Source: Bacteroidota bacterium (GTDB taxonomy: Bacteria > Bacteroidota > Bacteroidia > Chitinophagales > Chitinophagaceae). Taken from it: 64,000 bases of DNA. The stretch's first letter is position 1; the number at the start of each line of letters is the position of its first letter. Shown in pieces: positions 62,079 through 64,000 of the stretch. The DNA lies in contig JAEWHC010000008.1 of assembly GCA_023387985.1 (NCBI GenBank), positions 248,001 through 312,000 of the forward strand, read 5' to 3'. The notes beneath the pieces are model-generated. The model was given only the letters and a program-made list of their open reading frames with translations. It ran no database searches and was not told where the DNA came from. The position numbers were made by a program, and so were the translations under genes.

Positions 62079-63958
62079 AATTGAAACATAAATAAATACC
62101 AGATCTTTTCGGCCCGCTCATTTTTACCGGCATAAAATGCAGTGACAACACGATTAAGTTCCGCATAATCAAAGATGCCCTGCTGCCGCACATATTGCTC
62201 ATCAAACAATTGCATGGCCAATGGCTTAAAGTCACCGGTCAGCCAGTCCACGATGGGTATTGCAAAGCCCATTTTTGGCCGGTTCAGCATTTGTTCCGGT
62301 ACATACTGATGGACAATTTCCCGGAGGATATGTTTTTTGACGCCATTCTTGTATTTAAAGTCCACCGGTAACCGTGCCGCCCATTCCACAACGCGATGAT
62401 CGAGGAAGGGTTCGCGGCCTTCAAGGCTATGGGTCATTGTTGCCCGGTCCACTTTTTGCAAAATATCATCAACCAAATAGGTCTGATAATCTACGGCCAT
62501 GATGTAATGCAATGTGGAATAGAATTCCTTTCTCAACTCTTTGCTGTCAAACGCGGTAGGAAGCGGGTTGAACTTTTTGATCAGCAGTTTATCCAGGTCT
62601 TCAGGAACGAACTGCCTGCTCAGCAACTGGTTGACATTGTAATCATCGGTTTGGCGAAGAAATTGCTTTACTTTTTCATACCGGCTGTGGAACAGGTATT
62701 TCTTGTTTAGCACCGGTATACTTTTCGCATCAATGCTGTCCATCAATCCCGCGGCCATTTTGCGTGCAAAGGGGGGCAGCTTTCTGACCCAGCGGCCATA
62801 TTTCAGGATATAATCGTAGCGGTTATAGCCGGCGAATATTTCATCCCCCGCATCAGCACTCAGGGCTACGGTTACTTTTTCTCTGGCGATCCTGCTGACT
62901 AAAGTTGTAGGTATTGCACTGCTGTCTGCAAAAGGCTCGTCATAAAAATAAGGCAGTCCGGGTACAATTGCCAGTGCCTCTTTCATGGTGCAATAATGTT
63001 CGGTATGATCGGTGCCGAGCACAGCAGCCACCTCCCTGGCGTGGGGGGCTTCATTCAGCAGCTGGTCTTCAAAACCAATGGTAAACGTCTTTATTTTTTC
63101 CGTACGATCTTTTTGAAGCAATGCGGTAACGGCCGTGCTGTCATAACCCCCGCTCAGGAAAACCCCAACGGGCACATCGCTCACCATCCGGTAATCAAAA
63201 GCGTTTTTTAAAACCGCTTCTGTTTCTTTTAGCGCTTCCGGAAAAGAAATATTAAGCGGTAACTGGTTATAGGCATTGTATACATTCCAATATGATGTTT
63301 CTTCCAATGCGTGCGTTTCCAGGTTAAACCGGATATAATGCCCGGGCAAAACTTTATGGGTGTTCTTGTAAATGCAATAAGGGCCTGGAACATAACCATA
63401 CTGTAAAAACATGGCAATGGCATTATTGTCCAGCGCACGGCCGAAACGGGGATGGGCCGCAAGGGCTTTCAGTTCGGAACCAAACAAAAACAACCCCTCA
63501 TGATGATAATAAAACAAAGGCTTGACGCCGGCACGGTCGCGAACCAGCCAGACCTCTTTCTTTTGGGCATCAAAAATCACCAAAGCGAACATCCCAATGA
63601 ATTTGCTGAGGCATTCAATGCCCCATTCGGCAAAAGCATGGAGAATGACTTCGGTGTCGGATTGCGTGATGAACTCGTGCCCGGCTTGGGAAAGTTCTGC
63701 CTTTATTTCCGCATAGTTATACATCTCACCATTGAAGACAATGCTCAAATGCTGAAAACGCATGGGCTGTGCAGCACCGGAGGAAAGATCAAGAATGGAA
63801 AGGCGCCGATGCCCAAAACCAACCTGGAAGTCATTGTGGTTTTCCAACAAGATTCCCTCTCCATCCGGCCCGCGATGGGCAAGCGTGGAGGTCATCTTTC
63901 GAAGCAGTTCTTCATCAGCATTTTTATGGAAATCGATCAACCCCGTAATCCCACACAT
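62054..63958 (-). CDS. AsnB-like asparagine synthetase (second copy)
   Basis: A 634-residue AsnB-family amidotransferase. The glutaminase half begins MCGITGLIDFHKNADEELL, with RGPDGEGILLE and HRRLSILDLS; the synthetase half has the PP-loop VFLSGGYDSTAV (Tyr in place of the usual Leu/Ile) and LEGREPFLDHRVVEWAARLP near the end. It is the first gene of the minus-strand pair with the GT4 gene. Like the first copy it may amidate a sugar acid, and its relation to the first copy is discussed separately. The start is near the right edge, complete in the window. Confidence 0.92.
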   Translation of the reverse strand: MCGITGLIDFHKNADEELLRKMTSTLAHRGPDGEGILLENHNDFQVGFGHRRLSILDLSSGAAQPMRFQHLSIVFNGEMYNYAEIKAELSQAGHEFITQSDTEVILHAFAEWGIECLSKFIGMFALVIFDAQKKEVWLVRDRAGVKPLFYYHHEGLFLFGSELKALAAHPRFGRALDNNAIAMFLQYGYVPGPYCIYKNTHKVLPGHYIRFNLETHALEETSYWNVYNAYNQLPLNISFPEALKETEAVLKNAFDYRMVSDVPVGVFLSGGYDSTAVTALLQKDRTEKIKTFTIGFEDQLLNEAPHAREVAAVLGTDHTEHYCTMKEALAIVPGLPYFYDEPFADSSAIPTTLVSRIAREKVTVALSADAGDEIFAGYNRYDYILKYGRWVRKLPPFARKMAAGLMDSIDAKSIPVLNKKYLFHSRYEKVKQFLRQTDDYNVNQLLSRQFVPEDLDKLLIKKFNPLPTAFDSKELRKEFYSTLHYIMAVDYQTYLVDDILQKVDRATMTHSLEGREPFLDHRVVEWAARLPVDFKYKNGVKKHILREIVHQYVPEQMLNRPKMGFAIPIVDWLTGDFKPLAMQLFDEQYVRQQGIFDYAELNRVVTAFYAGKNERAEKIWYLFMFQLWYKEWMG

Positions 63959-64000
63959 AACTAATATACTTTTTTGAGGTCGAGCCGTTCAGGAATTGCA

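Overview
The window looks like a chromosomal segment of a Bacteroidota bacterium, probably of the Chitinophagaceae / Chitinophagales type. The evidence is protein content (M16 peptidase, DUF4369 lipoprotein, DPP IV, DUF4260, OPT/POT peptide transporters, LpxD next to an HD protein), the lack of obvious Shine-Dalgarno sequences, and recurrent TAnnTTTG-like -7 promoter elements. GC content is moderate (high forties by eye), apart from one clearly AT-richer island at about 20.1-22.5 kb. I saw no rRNA, tRNA, CRISPR array or complete insertion sequence.

Layout. 0-3.6 kb: the N-terminal part of a PAS/GAF multisensor protein that runs off the left edge, then two tandem short-chain dehydrogenases. 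3.8-6.7 kb: the ribosomal operon rplM-rpsI-rpsB-tsf on the minus strand; S2 carries a Gly/Arg/Pro-rich tail. 7-16 kb: a small acidic protein, a secreted M16 zinc peptidase, a DUF4369 lipoprotein that stops where a thioredoxin domain usually begins, gatB, a TIGR02757 protein, a DinB-like protein and a PPK2 kinase, then a 720-bp gene-poor stretch with two strong hairpins. 16-20 kb: an isopenicillin-N-synthase-like dioxygenase, a MauG/MbnH-like di-haem protein coupled to an MbnP-like lipoprotein, and arfB. 20.1-22.5 kb: an AT-rich two-gene island encoding a zinc-ribbon mini-protein and a PD-(D/E)XK nuclease fused to a DUF2075 helicase; this is the best candidate here for an uncharacterised defence-type system. 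22.5-30.5 kb: lpxD, an HD hydrolase, mtgA, an S41 peptidase, a D-aminoacylase-like amidohydrolase and a cysteine-free Fpg/Nei glycosylase. 30.5-36 kb: one OPT and two POT peptide transporters. 36-46.5 kb: purD, an orphan Hcp with a small overlapping gene, a Gfo/Idh oxidoreductase, an SDR-DUF2867 protein, DUF4260, dipeptidyl peptidase IV, a newly read 41-residue membrane peptide and two envelope proteins.

46.7-64 kb is a surface polysaccharide locus: rfbB-rfbC-rfbA (dTDP-sugar activation, no rfbD in the window), a Gfo/Idh sugar oxidoreductase, a Wza-like multi-SLBB exporter, an AsnB-like amidotransferase, a Wzz-like chain-length protein, a Wzy-like membrane protein, a Wzx/MurJ-like flippase, a GT4 glycosyltransferase and a methyltransferase, all on the plus strand. 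They are met by a convergent GT4 glycosyltransferase and a second AsnB. Together they would activate sugars, build, modify, flip, polymerise and export a polysaccharide. The locus probably continues beyond the right edge.

A second theme is peptide use: the secreted M16, S41 and DPP IV peptidases, the OPT/POT transporters and the D-aminoacylase homologue would fit a life on extracellular protein. This functional grouping is inference from gene content.
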